Source: a virus | Length of the DNA: 49,605 bases | IMG/VR virus record: IMGVR_UViG_3300031673_000082 | Coordinates: 1-49,605 of that record | Strand: one strand, 5' to 3' | Translations under genes and position numbers: made by a program | The notes under the pieces: model-generated | What the model was told of the DNA's origin: nothing | Databases searched by the model: none | Seen by the model: the letters and a program-made list of their open reading frames with translations, nothing else | Part shown: piece by piece, positions 1 to 7,347 of the stretch | How positions within the stretch are numbered: the first letter of the stretch is position 1 | How the letters are laid out: every line of letters starts with the position of its first letter

Positions 1-31
1 ATTAGGCAATTCTGTCAACGACGACCAGGTT

Positions 32-298
32 ATGCGGTCCATGAAAATAATTGAGAATCGACTTCCTATTTCGTGGGACTGCCTGAAGCCGAGCCCGCTT
101 CACATTCTTTTATCGCATTCAGATTGTGACGGCGAGATAGAATGGTCATATTGTGGGGAGATAGCTTACTGCCTTCAGGAGCTGGTAGATAGTGGAACCA
201 TTGAATGCGACGAGTTATATCCGATTGATTTAACTGTAAAGTTTATAGACGGACTAAGACTAGCGTATTCTTTGCAAGAAAATGTTGATTTTCATTAA
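32..298 (+). CDS. hypothetical protein, 88 aa
   Basis: I do not recognise this small acidic, soluble protein. It has no signal peptide or membrane segment, and carries a Cys/Asp patch (SDCDG at about residues 30-34). It is the first gene of a tight rightward series and ends 11 bases before the next start. The start is uncertain: an in-frame ATG at 41 is an alternative, and neither ATG has a well-spaced ribosome binding site (an AGG lies at 27-29). Its promoter must lie upstream of the window or within the first 30 bases. Confidence 0.55.
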   Translation: MRSMKIIENRLPISWDCLKPSPLHILLSHSDCDGEIEWSYCGEIAYCLQELVDSGTIECDELYPIDLTVKFIDGLRLAYSLQENVDFH

Positions 299-309
299 GG
301 GAGACAGAA

Positions 310-1014
310 ATGCCAGAGTTCAAAGTAGGTGATCGAGTACGGCTGGAGGGGATTGTGGTGCGAGCAAACACGAAAACACTGTTGGCGGGCATCATATTAG
401 ATGGAGCACGATTCCCTGTAAATGTATCCGATGAAGTGATGGCCCACGCCACGCTAATCGAGCCAGAGCGCTCGGAGTTGAGAGCTGGACAGGTATGGTT
501 GGACAGGTCTGGACAAGAAGTTCATATAAGTGAAAATCCTGTATATGAACTTCTCTATGATGCCGAGCATCCGTTTTACGGAAGCCAAGGAATCCACCCG
601 CCGCGCTGGAGAAGCTACACATCCAATGGCGTTCGTTTCGACGAAGACGAAACAGGTCCAAGTTATTTGGTGCGACTTATTAAAGACGTGGAGGAGAAGA
701 AAGTGGAACTGGATTTGAGCAAGCCGGTGCGCATTAAAGTGCGCCAAGATGTGGAAGTAAGGGAGGTTTTTGGGCCATCTTCAGGCGGGTTTTGTTTGGT
801 AGAACGAGCAGACGGAATACTTGATGTAAGGCTGGTCGAAGAACTGGAAAACATCCCAGAACCGAAGAAAACCACCAGCATCGACGTAACCTTGATAAAA
901 GATGAAGATAGTCGGTTTTTTCATATTTCTGAGACGGTCTTGCCACGGGCAATCTCCAAAGCCCGCATAACCCACACAGAAGGCCAGAGCTGGTCGATTG
1001 AGGAGGTGATATGA
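310..1014 (+). CDS. hypothetical protein, 234 aa
   Basis: Unrecognised protein rich in charged and beta-prone residues. The N-terminus (EFKVGDRVRLEG) looks like a small beta-barrel of the KOW/SH3 type, but that is only an inference from the GDRVRL pattern. A similar segment, AGQVWLDRSGQEVHI, follows at about residue 58, so the protein may contain repeated barrel units. No membrane segment or catalytic motif is visible. The start follows a good GGGAGA ribosome binding site. The end overlaps the next gene by 4 bases (ATGA), which suggests coupled translation. Confidence 0.65.
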   Translation: MPEFKVGDRVRLEGIVVRANTKTLLAGIILDGARFPVNVSDEVMAHATLIEPERSELRAGQVWLDRSGQEVHISENPVYELLYDAEHPFYGSQGIHPPRWRSYTSNGVRFDEDETGPSYLVRLIKDVEEKKVELDLSKPVRIKVRQDVEVREVFGPSSGGFCLVERADGILDVRLVEELENIPEPKKTTSIDVTLIKDEDSRFFHISETVLPRAISKARITHTEGQSWSIEEVI

Positions 1015-1397
1015 ACGCACCAGAGAAGATTTACAGGGGAGAGCAATCGTTTCTTTCCGAATCAGCAAGAAAGACCTATCTATCTGAAGCTAGGCTGCAC
1101 GATGGGGACGTGGAATACATCCGCGCCGATATTCACGAGAAGGTCAAGGAGGAGAGATTTACCGCTGGAGCAAAAGCAGTATTTGACCAGCTTATATTCA
1201 ATGTTGCAAACAACTGGCACGGAAATCCAGAGGTAGACAGTAAATGTCAAGAAGAGAATGCCATAATTACAGCATGGGCGACGGATGCGCTGGAAGATGT
1301 CTCCCCGGAAAGCTGTGATGAATGGAGAAACATTAAAGAAATGTCTAAAAGAATCATGGAACTTGAAACGGAATTGGCAAGCAAGGAGCCGAAATGA
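1011..1397 (+). CDS. hypothetical protein, 128 aa
   Basis: Unrecognised, acidic, mostly helical protein. The C-terminal third (NIKEMSKRIMELETELASKE) is a short predicted coiled coil, so it may self-associate or bind the product of the next gene, which also has a coiled coil. The start is preceded by AGGAGG, and it overlaps both neighbours by 4 bases as part of one operon. Nothing in the sequence gives a function. Confidence 0.6.
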   Translation: MNAPEKIYRGEQSFLSESARKTYLSEARLHDGDVEYIRADIHEKVKEERFTAGAKAVFDQLIFNVANNWHGNPEVDSKCQEENAIITAWATDALEDVSPESCDEWRNIKEMSKRIMELETELASKEPK

Positions 1398-1684
1398 AAC
1401 TGCAACGAAGAAACGGATTCGGCGATTATATTGACGAATACGAAAAGAACGATGAAGGAGATTTAGTCCTGTACTTGGACGTTGCAACTCTCGAAGCAGA
1501 GAGCGAACGATTATCCGCCGAAAACGAAGCCCTAAAAGCCTATAACTCCGAATTGCGAGAGATTCTGCAAGACGCCATAATCTCTCATGGAACATTTATT
1601 GCATACAATCCGCTGGAGGACGCTTGGCAGTTTAGACGGATTGAATCTCGTGCTCGCGAATTGTTAGAAAAGGTCTGCTCATGA
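1394..1684 (+). CDS. hypothetical coiled-coil protein, 96 aa
   Basis: Unrecognised small protein. Residues about 30-58 (ATLEAESERLSAENEALKAY onward) form a clear heptad pattern, so the protein is likely a coiled coil. It overlaps the previous gene and the next by 4 bases each, and AAGGAG precedes its ATG. The coiled coil may pair with that of the preceding gene product; this is inference only. Confidence 0.6.
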   Translation: MKLQRRNGFGDYIDEYEKNDEGDLVLYLDVATLEAESERLSAENEALKAYNSELREILQDAIISHGTFIAYNPLEDAWQFRRIESRARELLEKVCS

Positions 1685-1815
1685 ACGACGAAAGCGCCGT
1701 CCAGTTAATCCTGCTTCTGGCCCTGATATCGGCAGCCGTAATACTTGTTGTAACAGGCCATTCTCACGATGCGATTTATGCAGTATTGGGTATTTTAGCC
1801 ATAATTTTTCTTTAG
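1681..1815 (+). CDS. small membrane protein, 44 aa
   Basis: A short reading frame whose ATG overlaps the preceding stop as ATGA. The protein starts MNDESAVQ and is otherwise almost entirely hydrophobic, with two short membrane segments (about residues 8-25 and 32-44) separated by TGHSHD. The size and topology fit a small phage membrane protein, but no family is recognised. It is placed in the operon by the overlap upstream and by the next gene's TAGGAG site, which begins at its stop codon. Confidence 0.5.
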   Translation: MNDESAVQLILLLALISAAVILVVTGHSHDAIYAVLGILAIIFL

Positions 1816-1824
1816 GAGATTGAA

Positions 1825-2034
1825 ATGGGAACAACAGTCAAGGAAGTTTCTGTAATGTTGTGTGGAAGCTGTGTATATTACGAAAGCAATCAAGATCATT
1901 TCTCAGAAGATTATCGTCAGGACATGGGCGCTTGTCGCCGCCATGCTCCGACGCAGGAAGGATGGCCAAAAGTAATTGAAACGATGTCTTGTGGAGATTA
2001 TGTTTTTAACGAGCTTATTCCGTATGAAGATTAA
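1825..2034 (+). CDS. small cysteine-rich, probable metal-binding protein, 69 aa
   Basis: The protein has the spaced cluster C13-x2-C16-V-Y-Y, C37-x2-H40 and C56-G-D-Y. This pattern is typical of small zinc- or iron-sulfur-binding knuckles in phage proteins. The same arrangement is found at the C-terminal tail of the large terminase encoded just downstream (C564, C567, C576, H579, C589). A role linked to packaging is therefore possible but not shown. The ATG at 1825 has a TAGGAG site; an internal ATG at 1855 (MLCGSC) is an alternative start. The end overlaps the next gene. Confidence 0.65.
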   Translation: MGTTVKEVSVMLCGSCVYYESNQDHFSEDYRQDMGACRRHAPTQEGWPKVIETMSCGDYVFNELIPYED

Positions 2035-2224
2035 CTTCAACTATGTAATATTTGTTTCCATGCTTTTGTTCGTTGGACTAAAGCTGGGACACATGGTAGT
2101 ATGGCCGTGGTACGATATTTTTTGGTGCATTGCGCTGCCATTTGCAATGTTTGCTGGATTCTTATCGGTAGCATTTCTGTTCTTTGTGTTACTGGCGGTT
2201 CTTGAGGAAATAATCAGGAGATAG
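2024..2224 (+). CDS. small membrane protein, 66 aa
   Basis: Two strong hydrophobic segments (about residues 5-22 and 29-58) ending in a charged tail (EEIIRR). I chose the ATG at 2024 (MKINFNYVIF), which overlaps the preceding stop by 11 bases; the frame is open further upstream to 1976, but that part is coded by the previous gene. It could be holin-like by topology, although the recognisable lysis genes lie about 37 kb downstream. No family recognised. Confidence 0.5.
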   Translation: MKINFNYVIFVSMLLFVGLKLGHMVVWPWYDIFWCIALPFAMFAGFLSVAFLFFVLLAVLEEIIRR

Positions 2225-2226
2225 CA

Positions 2227-2397
2227 ATGATATTTTATGCCATCGGGATTATTCTGTTTTTGGTGTATGCGTATGGATGGCGTGCCATTTCCAAAAAGGG
2301 GATGATTCCCGATGGTTGGTTGATTTGTTGGGGGTTTGTTGGTTCGGTTCTCTTGATGTGGTTGATTATTGCTATGGTGAAGGTGTTCCATGGGTAA
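2227..2397 (+). CDS. small membrane protein, 56 aa
   Basis: A short frame two bases after the previous stop, with AGGAG upstream. The protein begins MIFYAIGIILF, has a membrane segment at about residues 2-16, a basic turn (RAISKKG) and a second, Trp-rich membrane segment at about 31-52. Its stop overlaps the start of the terminase small subunit gene by 8 bases. It is the third consecutive small membrane-protein gene here and no family is recognised. Confidence 0.5.
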   Translation: MIFYAIGIILFLVYAYGWRAISKKGMIPDGWLICWGFVGSVLLMWLIIAMVKVFHG

Positions 2398-2776
2398 AAA
2401 TATCGGTCCCGGATTCAGGAAATTTAGCACGCCGGTTGAAGTGAATCAGCGGCTTATGAATATTGGAGAAGAGATTCTTCAGGCTGCTGAGGATTCTGTC
2501 AGGATTGCGCGTGAGATTATAAACGATCCTGAAGTGCCAGCCAATGTCCGATTGTATGGCGCGATTCATTTCATGGACCGAGTGCTTGGAAAGCCAACCG
2601 CGCGGCTGGAAACCGAGAGCCATTCGGAGCATGTGGTGTATAACATGGGCGGCGAAGAAGCGATGGAGAAGCAGGAACAACTGTATAGCAATATGCGGCT
2701 GCTGAATGGAAAAGAGCATGAGTCGGTAGAGGAAATGGGGTTTATCGAAGATGTTGGCGAGATATGCAGCGAATAA
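2390..2776 (+). CDS. putative terminase small subunit, 128 aa
   Basis: This gene lies immediately upstream of, and overlaps by 13 bases, the large terminase gene, the usual place for the small subunit. The helical core (DSVRIAREIINDPEVPANVR, then GAIHFMDRVLGKPTAR) resembles segments seen in many phage small terminase proteins, with the idea 'planned deletion of few residues, then helix ending in GKP'. The acidic C-terminus would be suited to contact the large subunit. The small subunit recognises the packaging site on the DNA and regulates the motor. The assignment rests on context plus weak motif similarity. Confidence 0.6.
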   Translation: MGKNIGPGFRKFSTPVEVNQRLMNIGEEILQAAEDSVRIAREIINDPEVPANVRLYGAIHFMDRVLGKPTARLETESHSEHVVYNMGGEEAMEKQEQLYSNMRLLNGKEHESVEEMGFIEDVGEICSE

Positions 2777-4575
2777 GCAAAGAGGCGGTTGATGTAGCAA
2801 AGACGCGCGATGCTAATGGCCTTGCGCGTTTTTATGAATTGATATTTCCAGAATGGGGTCTCCCTACGCACTTGTTTCCGGTTATGGAAGCGTTGGCTGA
2901 TGACCGCATAAATAAGCTAATGCTAATAGTTGGCCCCGGCAGTGGAAAGAGTCAAGGAATTTCTATACTTTATCCAACATGGGTGCTGGGCCACGATCCT
3001 ACGCAGACCATTCTGAACATCGGTGCCGCCGAAGATTTGACACAAGGCTTTGTGCAGGGTGCTGGTGAAATCATTGAACACAATCCGGCATACAAGGCCA
3101 TTTTCCCGCGCACCAAGCCATCCAAGGAAATTGGCTGGTCCAAAGGTGCCGGTTTGAATGTGACGGGTCGTATGCCCGGTATTCCTGACCCTTCTTATTG
3201 CGGATACGGCATCTTTTCTTCGGCGCTAACAGGAAAGCATGGCCGAACGATCATTCTGGATGACCCGCACAATGCTCAGAACAGCCAGACGCCGGAGCAG
3301 ATAGAGAAGGTCGTTAATCTGTATTACAACAACATTGTCGGAAGGCAAGACCCGAAAGGCGCACGGTTTATCATTGCTGGCCGCAGATGGGCCGAGAATG
3401 ATTTGTATGGTTCTTTGATGGCCAGCGATGAATATGTCGTACTTCAGCTTCCGGCATTGCAGCACGTCAATGATTATTTGTCCTATAATCTATATGTTCC
3501 AAAAGAGCTGGATTGCGTATTTTCGGAAACGAGCGGGAAGTGCGGGTGGCAGAAGTGGATTTATGATGTAGCCATGCCGGATTCTGTGGGGGATTCTTTT
3601 TACTGGCCTTCCATGAAGATGAAAGAGGCGGAAGTACGGATGGTCCGCCGCAACAGTCCTGCCATTTTCAGCGCGGTATATCAAGGAGACCCGATAGCTT
3701 CTGAAGGCCGCGTGTTCGACGAGGAAGATTTCCGGTATATGGATTTCACTGATTCCTTTGTGGATAGTATGCGTGCCAATGGCGGCATTGTCATCCAGTC
3801 TTGGGATACCGCATTCTCCAAAAACAGTGAAGCGGACTTTTCCGTGGGAATTACCTTGTTGTTGGTTCCATGCGATGAATGGCATCGTGGAGAAGACGAA
3901 GAACAAAAAGAGAATCATTGGGACGTGTATGTAGTAGATGCGTATAGAGGAAAGCTGGACTTCGCTGAACTGGTTCCGAAGGTTCGTGATTACAGTAGAC
4001 AATGGAGGCCAGAGTTCGTCTTGATGGAAAAGAAGGCTACTGGAACGCCGCTGATGTCGCTGTTGAAAGCGGAAGTGCCTTTGGTCGCCGTTGATCCGGG
4101 TTCGTTGTCAAAGCGTGCGAGAGCGGTTAATGGGGCGAATACGGGATCGGCGCAGGGCTGGTTTCGGTTGGGCCGCGTCATTTTCCGCAAGGGCGCTCCA
4201 TGGCTGGATGCGCTAAAAACGGAAATAGTGGCGTTCACAGGAAAGACCGGAGAAACGGATGACCAAGTAGATGCGCTGGTGTATGCCATCAATTACGCCA
4301 TAGACCTCACGAAAGGCGAGGGTGCGTTGCCGACCAATGCCGAAGACATGATGCACAATGTTAAGGTGGAGTCCATAGAAAGCAATCCCATGTTTCAGGA
4401 CCAGCTTCGGAACATGTTTGAGATGGATATGGTTAACCCGTTTGACGGGAATTGTGCAACTTGTGTATATTTCAAGAATCAGAAATTTTGCGGGTTGCAC
4501 AACAATGCAACGAATGCCCTGAATGGTTGTGATTTTTGGTCGGATGGATTTTCAGCGAGTGATATATGGCTATAA
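2764..4575 (+). CDS. terL: terminase large subunit (packaging ATPase/nuclease), 603 aa
   Basis: The motor that cuts concatemeric DNA and pumps it into the prohead. Visible motifs are Walker A GPGSGKS at 57-63, Walker B TIILDD at 162-167, a coupling-type motif AGRRW at 205-209, and an RNase H-like nuclease with SWDTA (D348), VVDAYRG (D392) and DDQVDALVY (D499/D503). The length fits the family. An extra C-terminal tail carries C564-x2-C567-V-Y-F, C576-x2-H579 and C589-D-F-W, a probable metal-binding knuckle that resembles the small protein at 1825. The gene overlaps the upstream small subunit by 13 bases and the downstream HAD gene by 10. Confidence 0.95.
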   Translation: MQRISKEAVDVAKTRDANGLARFYELIFPEWGLPTHLFPVMEALADDRINKLMLIVGPGSGKSQGISILYPTWVLGHDPTQTILNIGAAEDLTQGFVQGAGEIIEHNPAYKAIFPRTKPSKEIGWSKGAGLNVTGRMPGIPDPSYCGYGIFSSALTGKHGRTIILDDPHNAQNSQTPEQIEKVVNLYYNNIVGRQDPKGARFIIAGRRWAENDLYGSLMASDEYVVLQLPALQHVNDYLSYNLYVPKELDCVFSETSGKCGWQKWIYDVAMPDSVGDSFYWPSMKMKEAEVRMVRRNSPAIFSAVYQGDPIASEGRVFDEEDFRYMDFTDSFVDSMRANGGIVIQSWDTAFSKNSEADFSVGITLLLVPCDEWHRGEDEEQKENHWDVYVVDAYRGKLDFAELVPKVRDYSRQWRPEFVLMEKKATGTPLMSLLKAEVPLVAVDPGSLSKRARAVNGANTGSAQGWFRLGRVIFRKGAPWLDALKTEIVAFTGKTGETDDQVDALVYAINYAIDLTKGEGALPTNAEDMMHNVKVESIESNPMFQDQLRNMFEMDMVNPFDGNCATCVYFKNQKFCGLHNNATNALNGCDFWSDGFSASDIWL

Positions 4576-5033
4576 ATAAAATTATATGTTTTATGGACTT
4601 TGATGGAGTGGTTCATAGTTGGCATGACAAGCGTGCCAATACTAATCTGTTTTGTCATTTTTCCAGAATATCAGATATTCTTGATCGTTACATTCATGTT
4701 GATATTGTAATTTCTTCCAGTTGGAGATTTGAAAAATCTTGGGAAGAAATAATGAATTACATTCCAAAAAATTATCATGATCGCATTTTGGGACATACCC
4801 CCCCAGACAATCTTCATGGCGGAGAATGTCTATATGGTAGATATAGAGAGATATCGCGCTGGCTGGATTCTGAGAATTATCCAACAAATAACAGGTGGAT
4901 AGCCATTGATGACGCCGACGATTTCCCACCGGAAATAAAAGATGCCCATGTGTGCCTTACCGATTGCTGGAAGGGGTTCATGCCGGAGAATGAATCTCGC
5001 CTGATTGAATTGATAGAAAGGTATGCCAAATGA
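4566..5033 (+). CDS. HAD-like hydrolase of the RNA-repair (SAK) type, 155 aa
   Basis: The sequence shows HAD motif I FMDFDGVVHS (residues 9-18, catalytic Asp pair D11/D13), motif II VISSSWR (about 48-54) and an acidic motif WIAIDDADDFP (about 111-121). This pattern matches the compact HAD domain found in 'Swiss army knife' RNA repair proteins and in stand-alone phage proteins. Family members are expected to be phosphatases acting on small phosphorylated molecules or nucleic-acid ends. It is wedged between terminase and portal, overlapping both by 4-10 bases, so it is expressed with the packaging genes although it is not a usual part of them. Substrate unknown. Confidence 0.8.
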   Translation: MAINKIICFMDFDGVVHSWHDKRANTNLFCHFSRISDILDRYIHVDIVISSSWRFEKSWEEIMNYIPKNYHDRILGHTPPDNLHGGECLYGRYREISRWLDSENYPTNNRWIAIDDADDFPPEIKDAHVCLTDCWKGFMPENESRLIELIERYAK

Positions 5034-6781
5034 CTTCTCTTCAGGAACTTATCAAAAAAGCCATCCAGTTTGACGACGAAGATGCCATTAGTGCTGGCAA
5101 AGCATTGCTACCCATGGTATTTGATGAAGGGCTGGCTGACGAATATGCCAGCCACTTCATGTCCATGGAATATATGTATCGCAACACGCCGATTGCGGAT
5201 GTTTTTGGGGCTTCAGACTTCATAGACCGAGCATTGTCCAAATCGGTACCTTTAATCAGCGCTGAAGCCATGCAGAAGGCTGTCCCACCGGCCATGCAGT
5301 CCTATTCATCCATGTCCTACCAGCCGGAACAGTACACGTCCGGCACGTTGACGTGGCCTGGCATTCCTCCGCAGAGCATTTCCAAAATTGTTCAGGATAA
5401 CTTGGCTCCTCAGTTGATTTTGGGTATGCGTGTAGACGATGTGTTGTCGTATGCACAGCACTCGACGCAGCCATGGAAGCCGGGATGGTCCATCGAGCCC
5501 AGATGGTCCGGCATGGAAGTGTCGAAGGCTATGCGAAAGAATATCCGTGAAGCTGAAGAGTTCATCATGAACTCCAGCATTGATATCAAAGACCCCATGA
5601 GCCGAGTCAAGAAACAGTTGATGGGATTTCAGGAAATGTTGGCGGCTATGACGCGGGATTCGTTGACTTACGACGGGATTGCCTTGTGGACGGAGCGGGA
5701 TCGTCAGGGAAAGATTATTTCCTACAAGCCATTGCCAGCGGGGAATATTCGGTTGGTTGATCCGTTGACGGGTTATCAGGGAGACAAGGAAATATTCGCC
5801 GTTGCCATTGATGAGTTAGGCAACGTAATGCACACGTTCAAGCATGATGATCTGTGGTGGTATGTCCGCAATCCGCGCTTGGATGTTGGCGTCCATCAAT
5901 ATGGATATTCAGAAATTGAAGTGGGCATTCGCATGATTCAGGGGTATTCCAATGCGCTTGGACTGAATCTTGACAAGTTCAACAAATCGGCAACGCCTAA
6001 CGGTATCCTGAAATTGTCTGGCGCATGGAACCAGCGGCAGTTGGACTTTATGAACCGGTTGTGGATGAACCTGAAGCGCGGCATGACGAAAAGCTGGGTT
6101 CTTCCTGTGGTTCGATTGCCCGATGAAGGCGACATTGAACTGATGGACTTGTCTGCCATTAGCGGAATGGAAACCCTGTATGGCGACTTCATCAATATGT
6201 TGATGGGCGGATTTTGTGCGGTATATCGCTTCCCTCCTCACCGGCTTGGGTATCGGACCTCTGGCATGCAGGGCGACAATGCCAAGACTACTGACACGAA
6301 CAAGGATTCCATCGTCGACAATACGGACATTGGCCTGATTGCATTGTTGACGCATTTTGAAAACGTATTGAACGATGCCTTGATATGGTCTCGTTGGCCT
6401 GATCTGAAGTTCCATTTTCAGGGAAAGAACCCGCGTGAAGATGCGCGGCAATATGAAGCGCAATATCAGGCGATGACTTATGGAGAGCGACGTGCGGCTG
6501 CTGGTCAACTGCCTTTGCGCGACATTGCGCCAACGTCTGAATTGAAGGATATAGCGGACATTCTTTCGATGGCTCCGGGCGATCCGGCTTATGGCAGCAT
6601 CTATCAAACTGCACTTTCTGCCAAAGGATTGGGTGGACAAGCACGGCAAAGCCCCGGACAAGGCCCCGTAAATCCTGAAATACAGCCAAAACGCGACCCA
6701 CAGAAAGGCGTGGATCATGGCCATGAGGCAGGGGTGCGAAGAGAAACGCGGCGCGATGCAAAAAATGCTGGCAAAGGGTGA
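5030..6781 (+). CDS. portal protein, 583 aa
   Basis: Dodecameric portal that forms the DNA entry/exit pore at one capsid vertex and docks the terminase. Position (after terL), length and the core pattern support this: SYKPLPAGNIRLVDP (about residue 236 onward), then HTFKHDDLWWYVRNPRLDVG and YGYSEIEVGIRMIQGYSNAL, typical of HK97-like and related portals. The C-terminal tail (after about 520) is Gly/Pro/basic-rich and probably disordered. The gene overlaps the HAD gene by 4 bases and is the last protein gene before the tRNA cluster. Confidence 0.88.
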   Translation: MTSLQELIKKAIQFDDEDAISAGKALLPMVFDEGLADEYASHFMSMEYMYRNTPIADVFGASDFIDRALSKSVPLISAEAMQKAVPPAMQSYSSMSYQPEQYTSGTLTWPGIPPQSISKIVQDNLAPQLILGMRVDDVLSYAQHSTQPWKPGWSIEPRWSGMEVSKAMRKNIREAEEFIMNSSIDIKDPMSRVKKQLMGFQEMLAAMTRDSLTYDGIALWTERDRQGKIISYKPLPAGNIRLVDPLTGYQGDKEIFAVAIDELGNVMHTFKHDDLWWYVRNPRLDVGVHQYGYSEIEVGIRMIQGYSNALGLNLDKFNKSATPNGILKLSGAWNQRQLDFMNRLWMNLKRGMTKSWVLPVVRLPDEGDIELMDLSAISGMETLYGDFINMLMGGFCAVYRFPPHRLGYRTSGMQGDNAKTTDTNKDSIVDNTDIGLIALLTHFENVLNDALIWSRWPDLKFHFQGKNPREDARQYEAQYQAMTYGERRAAAGQLPLRDIAPTSELKDIADILSMAPGDPAYGSIYQTALSAKGLGGQARQSPGQGPVNPEIQPKRDPQKGVDHGHEAGVRRETRRDAKNAGKG

Positions 6782-6807
6782 TTTTGTGATGTAGAATATG
6801 TTTTGTA

Positions 6808-6870
6808 TCTGGGTGTAGCCCAATCTGGTAGGGCGCGTGGTTTGGAACCAAGAGGTTGCCATCCAGACCA
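6808..6870 (+). pseudogene. tRNA-Pro(TGG) relic lacking the T arm
   Basis: 63 bases that fold as a 7-bp acceptor (TCTGGGT with ATCCAGA, one G-U), a D arm, and an anticodon arm with loop TTTGGAA (anticodon TGG), followed by an encoded CCA. Between the anticodon arm and the 3' acceptor strand only AGGTTGCC remains, where a normal tRNA-Pro has the variable region and a 17-base T arm. The anticodon stem has one mismatch (G-A). An intact tRNA-Pro(TGG) lies at 7165, so this copy is probably a dead duplicate. Confidence 0.7.
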
Positions 6871-6875
6871 ACACA

Positions 6876-6951
6876 GGACAGGTAGCTCAGTTGGAAGAGA
6901 GGCGGTTTCATAAGCCGTAGGTCGCTGGTTCGAGTCCAGCCCTGTCCACCA
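6876..6951 (+). tRNA. tRNA with CAT anticodon (Met or Ile2)
   Basis: Complete cloverleaf of 76 bases including CCA: acceptor GGACAGG/CCTGTCC, T arm GCTGG-TTCGAGT-CCAGC, anticodon loop TTCATAA with CAT at 6909-6911. The first base pair is G-C, so it is not an initiator. Phage CAT tRNAs can be elongator Met or, after lysidine modification, Ile reading AUA; the sequence alone does not decide. It begins 5 bases after the tRNA-Pro relic. Confidence 0.9.
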
Positions 6952-6953
6952 AT

Positions 6954-7029
6954 GCAACGATAGCTCAGACGGTAGAGCTTCGGTTTGAAGAACCGAGAGT
7001 CGTGGGTTCGATTCCTACTCGTTGCACCA
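6954..7029 (+). tRNA. tRNA-Phe(GAA)
   Basis: Complete cloverleaf with acceptor GCAACGA/TCGTTGC, discriminator A and encoded CCA. The anticodon arm is TCGGT-TTGAAGA-ACCGA with GAA at 6987-6989, and the T arm is GTGGG-TTCGATT-CCTAC. It is separated from the preceding tRNA by 2 bases, so both are surely processed from one transcript. Confidence 0.92.
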
Positions 7030-7034
7030 ATTTT

Positions 7035-7109
7035 TGGGGTGTAGTTCAGCGGTAGAACAACCGGCTGTTAACCGGTATGTCGTAGGTTCGAGTCCTACCT
7101 CCCCAGCCA
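7035..7109 (+). tRNA. tRNA-Asn(GTT)
   Basis: Cloverleaf of 75 bases with acceptor TGGGGTG/CTCCCCA (one T-T mismatch), discriminator G and encoded CCA. Anticodon arm ACCGG-CTGTTAA-CCGGT with GTT at 7067-7069; T arm GTAGG-TTCGAGT-CCTAC. Five bases after tRNA-Phe. Confidence 0.9.
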
Positions 7110-7143
7110 AACATACCGACCTATGGCCGGTGTTGTTGGGATG

Positions 7144-7164
7144 GCGCTTCGGCGCTTTCTTTTT
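7144..7164 (+). terminator. weak intrinsic terminator or processing hairpin inside the tRNA cluster
   Basis: A 4-bp GC stem, GCGC-TTCG-GCGC, extended by one G-T pair, with a stable UUCG-type loop and followed by TTTCTTTTT. It lies in the 55-base gap between tRNA-Asn and tRNA-Pro. The short stem argues for partial termination or an RNA-processing signal, not a full stop, because more tRNAs follow with no clear promoter in the gap. Confidence 0.45.
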
Positions 7165-7238
7165 CGGAATATAGCCCAGCCCGGTAAGGCGCATGGTTTG
7201 GGACCATGAGACCGCAGGTTCGAATCCTGCTATTCAGA
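7165..7238 (+). tRNA. tRNA-Pro(TGG)
   Basis: Complete cloverleaf with acceptor CGGAATA/TATTCAG (one mismatch), anticodon arm CATGG-TTTGGGA-CCATG with TGG at 7199-7201, and T arm GCAGG-TTCGAAT-CCTGC. After discriminator A the DNA reads CAA, so CCA is not encoded and must be added. It shares the D-arm and anticodon-loop pattern with the truncated copy at 6808. Confidence 0.9.
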
Positions 7239-7255
7239 CAAATTCGTCTCATCAT

Positions 7256-7344
7256 GGAAAGCTGGCTCAATGGTACAGCAGCGGGTTGCTAACCCGCCGT
7301 CATCGAAAGGTGGCATACAGGTTCGAATCCTGTGCTTTCCGCCA
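7256..7344 (+). tRNA. tRNA-Ser(GCT)
   Basis: Class II tRNA of 89 bases with acceptor GGAAAGC/GCTTTCC, discriminator G and CCA. Anticodon arm GCGGG-TTGCTAA-CCCGC with GCT at 7288-7290, then a long variable arm (about 7296-7314) typical of Ser. T arm ACAGG-TTCGAAT-CCTGT. First of three serine isoacceptors in a row. Confidence 0.92.
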
Positions 7345-7347
7345 ATG

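Noticed and set aside
5909-6911. Long minus-strand frames (321 and 207 aa) opposite the portal gene
   Set aside because: They lie antisense to a clearly recognised portal gene, lack ribosome sites and have low-complexity, His/Arg-rich composition typical of shadow frames.
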